A DNA stretch of 56,799 bases. Source: an uncultured Bacilli bacterium (lineage in GTDB: Bacteria > Bacillota_I > Bacilli_A > RFN20 > CAG-449). The notes beneath the pieces are model-generated. The model was not told the DNA's origin, made no database searches, and worked only from the letters and a program-made list of their open reading frames with translations. The DNA lies in the NCBI GenBank assembly GCA_947629415.1, contig CANRDP010000005.1, positions 1 through 56,799 of the forward strand, in the 5' to 3' direction. Each line of letters opens with the position of its first letter. Positions within the stretch are counted from its first letter, which is position 1. Made by a program: the position numbers and the translations under genes. Below, piece after piece: positions 25,734 to 37,740 of the stretch.

Positions 25734-26376
25734 ATTCACTTCTTGTTTCTTCTTTTCTTTCCTCAGCAAAGGAATCTTTTTCTTTCTTTTTCCCTTGAGG
25801 CTTACTCATAATACCCAGAACAATACTGAATATTCCTAGAAGCAGCAATACGGAAACAAAAATCCATAGAATCACTAAGGAAGAAATAAGATCCGTGGAC
25901 ATAAAGAACACGCCGAAGGAAAGTAAAACAATATCGACACAAAATTGCCATAAAGGATATTTTTTATCTCCATGAGCGTCATAAAAATATCCATGAAAAA
26001 GGCCTACCACTCCGCGCAAGAATAAAGCAATACCCAAAATTCTGGATGGTGTAAAAAATTCCGGCAAAACTTGCACAAATTGCGATACCACACAAAGAAC
26101 ATCCAAAATGGCAAGAAGAATAAACTCTACCAATTGCAAAGTATAGACAACGGCAATTTTTCTTTTTTGCACTTGTTTTAACAAATAGAAAATCAAATAT
26201 AGCGTCAAGAATAAAGCCATGATGCAATAAATGATTTTACTGCCCCAATCTTTCCAAGGAACATCCACTCCGTTCCAAAATGGTGCCAAAAACACAAAGC
26301 CGACAATAAATAAGGCCGCTACAATAAAATAAATCCAAAACAATTTTGTTTTACGAAATGAAATAATTTTTTTCAT
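25732..26376 (-). CDS. Membrane protein with about six spans, function unknown
   Basis: This 214-residue protein has hydrophobic spans at about 12-30, 47-66, 75-98, 108-128, 141-158 and 163-188, and a charged cytosolic tail rich in Lys and Glu. The paired helices recall small HdeD-like membrane proteins, but no diagnostic motif is present. The ATG follows TTGGAGG. It lies downstream of atpC on the same strand, about 60 bases away, so it may be partly co-transcribed with the ATP synthase. Confidence 0.65.
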   Translation of the reverse strand: MKKIISFRKTKLFWIYFIVAALFIVGFVFLAPFWNGVDVPWKDWGSKIIYCIMALFLTLYLIFYLLKQVQKRKIAVVYTLQLVEFILLAILDVLCVVSQFVQVLPEFFTPSRILGIALFLRGVVGLFHGYFYDAHGDKKYPLWQFCVDIVLLSFGVFFMSTDLISSLVILWIFVSVLLLLGIFSIVLGIMSKPQGKKKEKDSFAEERKEETRSE

Positions 26377-26435
26377 AAAGCTACCTCCAAGAAATAATTC
26401 TATCCGTTTTCATAGATAGAAACAACCATTTTTGT

Positions 26436-28243
<1,808 letters not shown>

Positions 28244-28250
28244 TTACCTC

Positions 28251-29099
28251 CTATGCACTTACACGCGCACCTGCGACCACATCAATCAATTCATTGGTAA
28301 TAGAAGCTTGTCGTGCTTTATTATATTGTAAGGTTAATTTTTCGACGAGTTCATCGGCATTATCCGTGGCATTATCCATAGCATTTCTTCGTGATGCTTG
28401 CTCGGAAACCAATGCTTCCACGAGTTTTCCATATAACATGGTTTCGATATATTTGGGAACGACATTTTCCAAAAAAACTTTTCGATTCGGTTCATAAATC
28501 GGTGCATAACCGAGTTCTTCCTTTTTATTCATTGCCAAAGGAAATATAGGAAAAGTCGTCGGTTCAAATGTAATCGAATTTTTATATTCTGTATAAACAA
28601 GGACACAAGATGTGTAAATCCCTTTTTCATATTCTTTTTCGATTTGGTGTGCCAATTTTTTTACTTTGGCAAAATCAATTCGATCCAGAATATCTCTCTC
28701 ATCGAGATTTACATCATAATTTTCCTGATACTTCATTTCGGCCTTTGTTCCGATGAGAAGTAGCTTATCTCCTTCCTTATAAAGAGTATCCATGAATTTA
28801 AAAATATTGTAATTATATCCTCCGCATAAACCTAAAGAAGAAGTAACGACAATCAATAATTTCTTCTCTGCTTTGGGAAAATAAGAAAAAGCAACCGGTA
28901 AAGAAGTTTCCTCTTCTTGAATACCATCAAAACATGTTGAAACGATTTCTTGTAATGTTTCCGAATAATTTCGAATATTTTCCAAAATATGTTGTTGCTT
29001 TTTTAATTTAACGCTGGCAACTAGTTCCATCGCTTTGGTAATTTTTCGCGTAGAATCAACCGAACGTATTCTTTCTTTGGTACGGTGCAATTGCGACAT
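28251..29099 (-). CDS. atpG: ATP synthase gamma subunit
   Basis: This 282-residue central stalk of F1 has N- and C-terminal coiled-coil helices (RIRSVDSTRKITKAMELVAS at the start; ASRRNAMDNATDNADELVEK near the end) and the conserved TSSLGLCGGYN segment. It transmits rotation of the c-ring to the alpha/beta head. The gene follows atpA after 2 bases. Confidence 0.97.
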   Translation of the reverse strand: MSQLHRTKERIRSVDSTRKITKAMELVASVKLKKQQHILENIRNYSETLQEIVSTCFDGIQEEETSLPVAFSYFPKAEKKLLIVVTSSLGLCGGYNYNIFKFMDTLYKEGDKLLLIGTKAEMKYQENYDVNLDERDILDRIDFAKVKKLAHQIEKEYEKGIYTSCVLVYTEYKNSITFEPTTFPIFPLAMNKKEELGYAPIYEPNRKVFLENVVPKYIETMLYGKLVEALVSEQASRRNAMDNATDNADELVEKLTLQYNKARQASITNELIDVVAGARVSA

Positions 29100-29101
29100 A
29101 C

Positions 29102-30604
29102 TTATGCTCCAAAAGCCTCTTGAAATTCATCCAAAGCTTTTTTTAATGCGGTACGAAGCTCGTCCGTCAATTTTTTGGTTTCTTTGATTTCATCGATAAT
29201 ATTCTTATGTGCGGAAAGAAGATATGTCCAAGCCTGATCCAAGAAATCCGCTATTTGTTTCTTATCTAGTGTATCCAAATATCTTTGCTGTGCCGCAAAA
29301 ATTTCCATCACTTGTCTTTCCATCGTCATCGGAGAATATTGATTTTGTTTCAACACTTCCATTAAAGCTTCACCATGACGCAATACTTTCTTTGTATTTT
29401 CATCAAGATCACTGCCAAATTGCGAAAAGGATTCCAGTTCCCGATAATTTGCAAGTTCGATTTTCAACGATCCGGAAACTTTTTTGATACATGGGAATTG
29501 TGCCGCACCACCAACACGCGACACCGATAATCCGCTATCAATAGCAGGACGTTGTCCACTGTTAAATAAATCACTCATCAAGAAAATCTGTCCATCCGTA
29601 ATGGAAATGACATTGGTAGGAATATACGCGGAAATATCTCCTTCTTGTGTTTCAACAATAGGTAGAGCCGTAATCGATCCTCCATTAAATTTTTCCGATA
29701 AGCGACATGCTCTTTCTAATAAACGGGAATGCAAATAGAAAACATCACCGGGATAAGCTTCTCTTCCCGGAGAACGCTTCAATAACAAAGATAAAGTACG
29801 ATAGGCTACCGCATGTTTGGATAAATCATCATAAACAATCAAGACATCTTTTCCTTGTTCCATCCATTCTTCTGCGATAGAAACACCGGTATAAGGAGCA
29901 ATATATTGTAAAGGGGCCAATTCACTTGCCGTCGCTGATACAACCGTAGTATATTCCATGGCACCATAATCTTTTAAACGCTTAACAATAGAGGCAACCG
30001 AAGAATTCTTTTGTCCGATAGCAACATAAACACAATAACAATTCTTGCCCTTTTGATTTAAGATCGTATCGATGGCAATCGCGGTTTTCCCGGTTTGTCG
30101 ATCGCCGATAATCAATTCTCTTTGTCCACGACCAATCGGAATCATTGCATCAATTGCTTTGATACCCGTTTCCAAAGGTACCGAAACCGATTTTCGGGTC
30201 ATAACTCCCGGAGCTATTCGTTCAATAGGACGCATTTTTTTATACGCAATTTCTCCATAACCATCGATAGGTTGACCTAAAGCATTTACCACACGTCCCA
30301 ACATTTCATCGCCAACGGGAACTTCGACAACCATTTTTGTTCTTTTTACGACATCGCCTTCTTTAATCAAGCGATCGTCTCCCAATAAAACAGCTCCGAC
30401 GGAATCTTCATTGAGATTCATGACCATTCCGTACACATCATGAGGAAAAAGCAACAATTCACTATTCATGGCATCATCCAATCCGTAAATCAAAGCAATT
30501 CCATCACCAACCGAAAGTACGGTTCCCACATCGTGAGCTTCCACCTTATGTTGGTAATGTTTTATCTGTTCTTTAATCAATGCACTGATTTCATCCGTTT
30601 TCAT
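29102..30604 (-). CDS. atpA: ATP synthase alpha subunit
   Basis: This 500-residue non-catalytic F1 subunit has P-loop GDRQTGKTA, the arginine-finger region ([16 protein letters not shown]) and a normal N-terminal helix for delta binding. The start codon overlaps the atpH stop by 4 bases. Standard in length and motifs. Confidence 0.98.
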   Translation of the reverse strand: MKTDEISALIKEQIKHYQHKVEAHDVGTVLSVGDGIALIYGLDDAMNSELLLFPHDVYGMVMNLNEDSVGAVLLGDDRLIKEGDVVKRTKMVVEVPVGDEMLGRVVNALGQPIDGYGEIAYKKMRPIERIAPGVMTRKSVSVPLETGIKAIDAMIPIGRGQRELIIGDRQTGKTAIAIDTILNQKGKNCYCVYVAIGQKNSSVASIVKRLKDYGAMEYTTVVSATASELAPLQYIAPYTGVSIAEEWMEQGKDVLIVYDDLSKHAVAYRTLSLLLKRSPGREAYPGDVFYLHSRLLERACRLSEKFNGGSITALPIVETQEGDISAYIPTNVISITDGQIFLMSDLFNSGQRPAIDSGLSVSRVGGAAQFPCIKKVSGSLKIELANYRELESFSQFGSDLDENTKKVLRHGEALMEVLKQNQYSPMTMERQVMEIFAAQQRYLDTLDKKQIADFLDQAWTYLLSAHKNIIDEIKETKKLTDELRTALKKALDEFQEAFGA

Positions 30605-31143
30605 TTTTTGTTATCTCCTTCCTTTTTTAAAGAGAGTTTCATATTCTCTAGTTTGTTTTTTAAACTTCCGTCATAAATTCGGTCGCCAAGAACGACACGA
30701 ATACCTCCGATCAAAGTAGGATCTAATTCATGTTCCAAAAGTACTTTTTTCTTTTTCTTTTCCAGAAAAGTCTTTTGAATTTTTTCGATTTCTTTCTCGC
30801 TTAATTTTTCCACCGAATAAATTTTTCCCTTTTGAATGCCGATTTTTTGATAGTATTTTTCAAAAAATTCATCAATAATATTTTCCAAAAAACAAATTTT
30901 GTGACGAACAATCAAAATTTTAAGAAAATTTCGAATATTTGTCTGATAAGAAGCAAAGGTCTTATCGACAATTTCTTTTCGTTCGGAAACGGTCAAAAAT
31001 TGACAATCCAATAAAGAAAGAAAAGTATCATTCTTTTTTAAAATCTCTTTTATTTCCGTCAATTCATGATAATAATTTTCCAAACGATCTTCTTCTATGG
31101 AAAGATCAAATAATGCTGAAGCAAATGGAGAAGTACTTTCCAT
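30601..31143 (-). CDS. atpH: ATP synthase delta subunit
   Basis: This 180-residue peripheral-stalk subunit links b to the top of F1. The N-terminal helical bundle begins [14 protein letters not shown], and the C-terminal part ends with [20 protein letters not shown] and [11 protein letters not shown], the conserved G-G-x-x-x-x-x-G-D-x-x-x-D pattern. It is two bases downstream of atpF. Confidence 0.95.
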   Translation of the reverse strand: MESTSPFASALFDLSIEEDRLENYYHELTEIKEILKKNDTFLSLLDCQFLTVSERKEIVDKTFASYQTNIRNFLKILIVRHKICFLENIIDEFFEKYYQKIGIQKGKIYSVEKLSEKEIEKIQKTFLEKKKKKVLLEHELDPTLIGGIRVVLGDRIYDGSLKNKLENMKLSLKKEGDNKK

Positions 31144-31145
31144 AA

Positions 31146-31706
31146 TTATTCCTCATCCATTTTGTCCAGAAATTCATCCAAAAATTTCTGATTATCTTTT
31201 TTCTCTACTTCGCGCTTTAATAAGGCTTCCGATGCCTCAAAAGCAACATCGATAATATCCGCACGAATCTCTTCCTGCGCTTGCTTTTTTTCTAAGAGCA
31301 TTTCTTCTTCCGCATTCTTTTTTCTTCGGGCAATTTCTTCTTCCGTCTCCTGAATCATTTTTTCTTGCACTTTTTTCGCATCTTGTTTGGCTTGTTCCAC
31401 CATCTGCGAAGCTTCCAAACGAGAACGACGAATTTCTTTTTCGCTTTTTTCCAATTGTTCTTGAGCAAGACTTTCTTTTTCTTTTGCAGACTTCAATTGA
31501 TCCGCAACAAAATCTTCGCGCTTTTTCAGATAATTTTTTACCGGTTTATAAGCAAACTTAATCACGATAATTACCATGACAATAAAAGCGAGCAATTGTA
31601 CTAAAAAAGCCCACACATTCGGAATCAATTTGTGAAGAATATCTTCCTGATTTGGTAAGGACAAAGAATCATCCGCCAAAAGGGAAAAAATAAGGCATGA
31701 AGTCAT
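31146..31706 (-). CDS. atpF: ATP synthase b subunit
   Basis: This 186-residue stator subunit has one membrane helix (about 29-50) and a long charged coiled coil (52-165) that reaches F1. The 28 residues before the helix are longer than in many homologues but lack a lipobox, unlike the lipoprotein b subunits of some mycoplasmas. The ribosome site overlaps the atpE-atpF gap of 15 bases. Confidence 0.95.
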   Translation of the reverse strand: MTSCLIFSLLADDSLSLPNQEDILHKLIPNVWAFLVQLLAFIVMVIIVIKFAYKPVKNYLKKREDFVADQLKSAKEKESLAQEQLEKSEKEIRRSRLEASQMVEQAKQDAKKVQEKMIQETEEEIARRKKNAEEEMLLEKKQAQEEIRADIIDVAFEASEALLKREVEKKDNQKFLDEFLDKMDEE

Positions 31707-31721
31707 AATAAGCTCCTTTCT

Positions 31722-31934
31722 TTAGCCTATGAAAAGGCAGAGAATGGCAATAAGCAAAGCATAAATACTTGTTGTTTCGTCCAAAGCACAGCCAAGAATC
31801 ATGGATGAACGCAATTTGGAATACATTTCCGGATTTCTTGCCATACCATCCAAGGCATGAGAAACGATTTTCGATTCTCCGTAAGCACAGGCCATACCGC
31901 CCAAAACAGCGATTGCAGCAGCGATATAATTCAT
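31722..31934 (-). CDS. atpE: ATP synthase c subunit, two-carboxylate Na+-type
   Basis: This 70-residue hairpin of two membrane helices forms the rotor ring. The loop is ARNPE (32-36). Helix 2 has the essential Glu53 followed by Thr54 and Tyr58 (ALDETTSIY). Helix 1 has Glu20 (AYGES) at the place where Na+ rings of Ilyobacter have Gln32. Glu at both positions matches the two-carboxylate Na+ ring described for Fusobacterium nucleatum. Na+ coupling is therefore predicted but unproven. Asp52 next to the ion Glu is unusual. Confidence 0.95.
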   Translation of the reverse strand: MNYIAAAIAVLGGMACAYGESKIVSHALDGMARNPEMYSKLRSSMILGCALDETTSIYALLIAILCLFIG

Positions 31935-31946
31935 AATTTCACCTCC

Positions 31947-32753
31947 TTAATTTCCTTCAGGTTCTGGTTTTTTTAAGATGAGCATTTCTTCTTCCGAAGT
32001 ATCAGGATCTTCTTGTGAAACAAAGATCATCGTCAACATCACAAACACCAAGGTCTGAATACCACCAGAAAATAAATCAAAATATAAATGCAAAAACGGA
32101 GTTACGAAGGGAGCCAAAAAGACTTGATTCACTCCGGATTGAATAAAAGCAAAAATCGTACTGGAAATTTGCCCGAAGAAGGCATAAATGATGGTCATCA
32201 ACACATATCCGCTCAAAGCATTTCCGAATAAACGTAAACTTAATGACAACAAAGGAGACCACATCGACAATAAATTAATCGGAAAGAAAAAGGGAATATA
32301 AGGTGGAAACGGATCAAAGAATCGATTGAAATATTTCCATTTATTTGCTTTCATTGCCGTTACATGTATCAACACAAAAGTGCAAAGCCCTAGACTCAAA
32401 GGAACCGCAAGATATGTCGCAGGAGACGGTAATCCGGTTAAAGAAAAAGTAAAGGCAAGAAAAACATAAAGAAATAATGCCAAAACATATCCGGCAAAAC
32501 CTTCCCATTTCTTCCCCATCAGTTCTATTGTAAAATTCCGCACATAAGAAACCGCGGAAGAAAGAATCAAAACAAAGCCATGAGGACGTTCTTCCAAAGG
32601 ATCGGCATGCTTAAATTTAAAATAAATGACAAAACTCAAAAGACAAATCAAAAGCATAACAATTAAGGAAGAATAAATTTCTCCCGGAATATCAAAGTCA
32701 AACATATGCGATAAAGCATCCGAAAAGGAAGAATAAAAATTTATATTATTCAT
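31947..32753 (-). CDS. atpB: ATP synthase a subunit
   Basis: This 268-residue membrane stator carries the ion half-channels. The essential Arg lies in LSLRLFGNALSGYV (about 190), which faces the c-ring Glu. Five to six spans are visible, and the last helix region (FSGGIQTLVFVMLTMIFVS) holds the conserved Gln. The C-terminal tail is acidic and longer than usual. It overlaps the preceding atpI-like gene by 8 bases. Confidence 0.95.
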   Translation of the reverse strand: MNNINFYSSFSDALSHMFDFDIPGEIYSSLIVMLLICLLSFVIYFKFKHADPLEERPHGFVLILSSAVSYVRNFTIELMGKKWEGFAGYVLALFLYVFLAFTFSLTGLPSPATYLAVPLSLGLCTFVLIHVTAMKANKWKYFNRFFDPFPPYIPFFFPINLLSMWSPLLSLSLRLFGNALSGYVLMTIIYAFFGQISSTIFAFIQSGVNQVFLAPFVTPFLHLYFDLFSGGIQTLVFVMLTMIFVSQEDPDTSEEEMLILKKPEPEGN

Positions 32754-33150
32754 TTTTTAAATCTCCTGTGGTTTCTTTTTTTTGCCTCATCATTAGAATC
32801 GGTATGATTAAAAAAGGAAGTGTCGCGGCAATGACATTCAGATATCGATACGGACTATCATCTTTCCGAGTAAGATAAAGAATAAGCGCGGGAAGAAAAA
32901 TTCCCAAAAAAGCAACGAGCATGCGAAGAAAAGTAAAAACATAAAAAAGAATTATATTTTTATTTTCCATATCTTTACGAATGAAATTCATTCCTTTAAA
33001 AAGCAAAAAGAAATAAACAATACCAAAAACCGTACCGACAGATACCGATAAAAGTATTTCATAATTATGGAAAAACAAACCGATAAGGGAAAGCAAAATC
33101 ATCATAAGACATACGATAAGATAAATGAAGAATGTCTTTTCTTTCGTCAT
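32746..33150 (-). CDS. atpI: AtpI-like assembly protein
   Basis: This 134-residue protein has four hydrophobic spans (about 7-27, 33-53, 67-92, 102-118) and is the first gene of the atp operon. Position and size match AtpI/UncI, which helps c-ring assembly in other bacteria; the sequence itself is weakly conserved. The ATG follows AAAGGAG. A perfect TATAAT (minus strand, 33187-33192) lies about 37 bases upstream and probably marks the operon promoter, but no good -35 box was seen. Confidence 0.7.
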   Translation of the reverse strand: MTKEKTFFIYLIVCLMMILLSLIGLFFHNYEILLSVSVGTVFGIVYFFLLFKGMNFIRKDMENKNIILFYVFTFLRMLVAFLGIFLPALILYLTRKDDSPYRYLNVIAATLPFLIIPILMMRQKKETTGDLKNE

Positions 33151-33271
33151 AGATCATGAACTCCTTTGGTTTACTTTCTATACATCATTATAAAGAATTT
33201 CCGAAGAAACTTCCATACTTTTTTCTTACCCCTATCCGGATTTGTTTTTCTTTATGCTCTATGACAAAAAA

Positions 33272-34111
33272 TTAACTTCTCAACCGCTTATAACTGCCGA
33301 TTTCTTTTAAAGAATCCAAATACTCCATATCTTCTTTGGAAAGTAGGAAATCGACATCCAAATTTTCCCGAATACGATTTTCATGTACCGATTTCGGCAA
33401 AGGAAGCGTTTCTTTTTGCAAACAATATCTTAAGCAAATTTTCGCGGGACTAACCTGATATTTTTCAGCCATTTTTTCTAACACCGGATGGTGAATGATT
33501 TCTCCCGTGGCAAAAGGAGAATACGCTTCAATTAAAATATTCTTTTCTTTGCAATAGTCATAAACCTTTTTTTGAGTATTTCCGATAAAAAAGCGAATTT
33601 GATTTACCATCGGCACCACTTGTGTCGCTTCAATCAAAGGTTCGATATCCTCTTTTTGAAAATTGGATACGCCAATCGAACGAATTTTTCCTTCTTGATA
33701 AAATTCAACCATCGCTTTCCATACGGCAATATTTCCTTCTTTACAATTTTTTCCGATTTCTTGCCAAGGCCAAGGAGCATGAATGAGATAAAGATCAATA
33801 TAATCACTATGCAAACTTTTTAGCGAAGAAAGAAAATGCTCTCTTGCTCCTTCGTAAGTTTTTATGTGCGCGGGAAGTTTCGTAGTAATAAAAATTTCTT
33901 CTCTTTTTCGTCCGCTTTCTTTGATACCTTTCGCAACACTTTCTTCATTCCCATAAGCATAAGCCGTATCAATATGACGATAACCTGCATCGATTGCCCA
34001 TTTCACGGCATCGACACATTCTTTTCCATCTTTTGCTTGCCATGTTCCAAGACCGATTTTGGGAATCTGAACTCCATTATATAAGGTAAAAACTTCATCT
34101 TTCACACTCAT
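33272..34111 (-). CDS. Aldo/keto reductase
   Basis: This 279-residue NADPH-dependent (beta/alpha)8 reductase has GLGTWQAKDG near the start, DAGYRHIDTAYAYGNEESVAKG with catalytic Asp and Tyr, the catalytic Lys (TTKLPAH), the His of YLIHAPWP, GVSNFQ, and KSVHENRIRENLDV at the cofactor end. It resembles the 2,5-diketo-gluconate/methylglyoxal reductase group; the physiological substrate is unknown. The start at 34111 is set by AAAGGAG and the usual N-terminus. The longer open frame to 34384 merely reads through the two tRNA genes. Confidence 0.93.
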   Translation of the reverse strand: MSVKDEVFTLYNGVQIPKIGLGTWQAKDGKECVDAVKWAIDAGYRHIDTAYAYGNEESVAKGIKESGRKREEIFITTKLPAHIKTYEGAREHFLSSLKSLHSDYIDLYLIHAPWPWQEIGKNCKEGNIAVWKAMVEFYQEGKIRSIGVSNFQKEDIEPLIEATQVVPMVNQIRFFIGNTQKKVYDYCKEKNILIEAYSPFATGEIIHHPVLEKMAEKYQVSPAKICLRYCLQKETLPLPKSVHENRIRENLDVDFLLSKEDMEYLDSLKEIGSYKRLRS

Positions 34112-34195
34112 TTTTTTCTCTCCTTTAAGATAATTCAAGTATATCATGAAAAAAAGAAATATGAAAAGAGGAAAAACAGAAGAAAAATTTTGAAT

Positions 34196-34230
34196 AAAAA
34201 AAACACGTTTTTTCCCTGAAAATCGTGCTT
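34196..34230 (-). terminator. Terminator after the tRNA pair
   Basis: On the minus strand AGCACG-A-TTTTC pairs with GAAAAA-A-CGTGTT around a short loop and runs into T's, 12 bases past tRNA-Glu. Confidence 0.6.
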
Positions 34231-34241
34231 TTGATTTTTCT

Positions 34242-34318
34242 TGGTGACCCGTACGGGATTCGAACCCATGAGTGCATGCGTGAAAGGCATGTGAGTTAAG
34301 CCACTTCTCCAACGGGCC
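34242..34318 (-). tRNA. tRNA-Glu (anticodon TTC)
   Basis: The 77-base cloverleaf has a 7-bp acceptor stem (GGCCCGT/ACGGGTC with one G-U), T-arm GGGTTCGAATCCC, anticodon loop CTTTCAC in a CATGC/GCATG stem, and an encoded CCA end. It is close to Bacillus tRNA-Glu. Confidence 0.95.
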
Positions 34319-34323
34319 GTAAA

Positions 34324-34398
34324 TGGCGCCAAGCATAGGGCTCGAACCTACAACCGATCGGTTAACAGCCGATTGCTCTACCATTGAGCTAGCTTGGC
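34324..34398 (-). tRNA. tRNA-Asn (anticodon GTT)
   Basis: The 75-base cloverleaf has acceptor stem GCCAAGC/GCTTGGC, D-arm AGCTCAATGGTAGAGC, anticodon loop CTGTTAA in an ATCGG/CCGAT stem, T-loop GTTCGAGCC and an encoded CCA end. It lies 5 bases upstream of tRNA-Glu in the same transcript. Confidence 0.95.
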
Positions 34399-34536
34399 AC
34401 TTTCACAAGCAATTAAAATACTACCATTCCACCTTCGGAAATGCAATAGTTTTTTTTATTTTTCATTTTTTCATATTTTCAAGGTAAAAACCATGATTTT
34501 ATAATGGAATAATCGCAATTTTCTTTAAATACATAA

Positions 34537-34569
34537 AGAAAAAGAGGCTGGAAAATAATTCCAACCTCT
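34537..34569 (-). terminator. Terminator of eno
   Basis: An 11-bp stem (34543-34553 with 34559-34569, one G-U pair) with a 5-base loop precedes T's on the minus strand, just past the enolase stop. Confidence 0.85.
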
Positions 34570-34580
34570 TCAAACATTTT

Positions 34581-35903
<1,323 letters not shown>

Positions 35904-35964
35904 CTAACATCAAAATTATACAATACACCAAAAGAAAAATAAACAATTATCAAAAGAGACGCTT

Positions 35965-36192
35965 TTATTTTGCCAATTTTTTTTCAATGGCATCATAAAC
36001 ATCTTGTACCGTTTTTAATTCCAGCATTTCTTCTTCTTCAAATTGAATGGAAAATTCTTCTTCAATCGACATTAAAACCTCTACAAGATCTAGTGAATCT
36101 AGTCCCAAATCTTTTAATGATGAAGATGGTTCGATATCGGTTCTTTTACTCACCTTTGAAAATATTTTTTTAAGACGTTCGTTTATATTCAT
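35965..36192 (-). CDS. acpP: Acyl carrier protein
   Basis: This 75-residue acidic four-helix protein carries acyl chains for fatty acid and phospholipid synthesis. The phosphopantetheine attachment Ser lies in LGLDSLDLVEVL (about 34). The ATG follows AGGAGG. It has its own promoter and no fatty acid synthesis neighbours. Confidence 0.95.
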   Translation of the reverse strand: MNINERLKKIFSKVSKRTDIEPSSSLKDLGLDSLDLVEVLMSIEEEFSIQFEEEEMLELKTVQDVYDAIEKKLAK

Positions 36193-36222
36193 AGATTCCT
36201 CCTATCTTTTTTTGCCAAGTTC

Positions 36223-36251
36223 ATTCTAGCATGCTTCTTTTTTTCATGCAA
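36223..36251 (-). promoter_or_regulatory. Predicted acpP promoter
   Basis: On the minus strand TTGCAT (36246-36251) and TAGAAT (36223-36228) are 17 bases apart, ending about 30 bases before acpP. The -35 box lies 1 base past the glpK stop codon. Confidence 0.7.
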
Positions 36252-36252
36252 C

Positions 36253-37740
36253 TTAATTAAATTGACGGGCACAACTTACGGCCAATTGCCATTTTTTATA
36301 TTTTTCTTCTCTTGTTTTCTCATCCATCCGTGGTGAAAAAAGAGCTTTATATCGGTGCATTTTTTTGATTTCATCGAGATTTTTAACTTTTCCCATAGTA
36401 AGCAAACAAAGATAAAAAACACCTAAAGCCGTCGTTTCCGCAATCTCGGATTTTTTTACTTCACATCCGAGAAGATCGCTTTGAAATTGCATCAAATAAG
36501 CATTATTCGATGCCCCTCCGTCGACTTGCAAGCATGGGATTTTTTTCTGTGTTTCTTTTTCGATTACTTTTAAAACATCCAAAGATTCATAAGCAATGGA
36601 TTCCAGGGTTGCTTTGACAAATGCATCTTTATTCGTCGATCTTCTTAAACCGAAAACGGCACCTTTACAGCGATTATCCCAATAAGGAGTACCCAAACCG
36701 ACAAAAGCAGGAACCACATACAATTCTTCTTCCTTTGCGTTCCGTGCACAAGTTTCGCTTTCTTCCGCGGTTTTAATGATTTTAAGTTCATCCCGTAACC
36801 ATTGGATAGCCGCTCCTCCAATCAATACCGAACCTTCCAAGGCATAAGTTATTTCCCCATGCATTCCCCAAGCAATCGTTGTCAATAGTCCTTGCGAATA
36901 CCACTTCGGCTTTTTACCTATATTCATTAAAAGAAAACAACCGGTCCCGTAAGTGTTTTTTAACTCCCCTTCTTCAAAACAAGTTTGTCCGAACAAAGAA
37001 GATTGCTGATCTCCTAATATTCCCGCAATCGGAATCGGTACATTCGAGAAAAGAGAGGTATAGCCGAAAATAGAAGAAGAATCTTTTATCTCCGGCAAAA
37101 TTTTTCGGGGAATATGAAATAAATGTAACAAATCATCATCCCAGGTTTTTGTCTTAATATTGAGTAAAAGCGTTCTCGAAGCATTTCCTATTTCCGTGAA
37201 GTAGGATTTTCCTTCCGTCAAGCGATACAATAAATATGTTTCAACGGTTCCAAAGAGCACTTCTCCTTTTTCCGCCTTTTCCATTAAATCATATTGATCC
37301 AATAAATAACGAATTTTCGACGCGGAAAAATAAGGATTTAAAATCAATCCGGTTCTTTCTTGAATAAAAGATTCCCATTCTTTCAAAGATTCACATATTT
37401 TTGAGGATTGTTTGGATTGCCACACAATCGCCGGGCAAAGAGGTTTTCCTTTTCTATCAAATAAAATCGTAGTTTCCCTTTGATTGGCAATTCCCATAGC
37501 CAATATTTCGTTCGGTGTTATTTTTCCTTTTTCTAGACAAGAGGTTATCACGGATAGAATCGAAGTATATAATTCCTCGGCATCTTGTTCTACCGCGCCA
37601 TCAAAAGGATAAAAACAATGTACTTCCTTTTGAGCAACGGAAAGAATATTTCCTTTGCAATCGAAAACAATGGCTCTTGAAGAAGTTGTTCCTTGATCAA
37701 GTGCAAGAATATATTTCTTCATTTTATCTTGAGGCTTCAT
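36253..37740 (-). CDS. glpK: Glycerol kinase
   Basis: This 495-residue kinase phosphorylates glycerol to glycerol-3-phosphate for glycolysis and lipid synthesis. The FGGY-family motifs are ALDQGTTSSRAIVFD, ANQRETTI, GILGDQQSSLFGQ, AFVGLGTPYWD and QVDGGASNN. The ATG at 37740 follows GAGGATGAGTT and lies inside the end of malQ (17-base overlap). A second in-frame ATG at 37722 (MKKYILALDQ) matches the usual family start but lacks a ribosome site. Last gene of the alkD-hydrolase-malQ-glpK operon; no glpF or glpD lies beside it. Confidence 0.96.
   Translation of the reverse strand: MKPQDKMKKYILALDQGTTSSRAIVFDCKGNILSVAQKEVHCFYPFDGAVEQDAEELYTSILSVITSCLEKGKITPNEILAMGIANQRETTILFDRKGKPLCPAIVWQSKQSSKICESLKEWESFIQERTGLILNPYFSASKIRYLLDQYDLMEKAEKGEVLFGTVETYLLYRLTEGKSYFTEIGNASRTLLLNIKTKTWDDDLLHLFHIPRKILPEIKDSSSIFGYTSLFSNVPIPIAGILGDQQSSLFGQTCFEEGELKNTYGTGCFLLMNIGKKPKWYSQGLLTTIAWGMHGEITYALEGSVLIGGAAIQWLRDELKIIKTAEESETCARNAKEEELYVVPAFVGLGTPYWDNRCKGAVFGLRRSTNKDAFVKATLESIAYESLDVLKVIEKETQKKIPCLQVDGGASNNAYLMQFQSDLLGCEVKKSEIAETTALGVFYLCLLTMGKVKNLDEIKKMHRYKALFSPRMDEKTREEKYKKWQLAVSCARQFN

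Noticed and set aside
26400-26425. TTCTATC/GATAGAA hairpin between atpC and the membrane-protein gene as a terminator
   Set aside because: Read on the minus strand it has a large loop and is not followed by a T-run, so it was not called.
31146-31706. Subunit b as a lipoprotein, as in some mycoplasmas
   Set aside because: A Cys is at position 4 but there is no preceding hydrophobic signal segment or lipobox.
34112-34384. N-terminal extension of the aldo/keto reductase frame
   Set aside because: The open frame simply runs backwards through tRNA-Glu and tRNA-Asn; the ribosome site and the conserved protein start place the gene at 34111.
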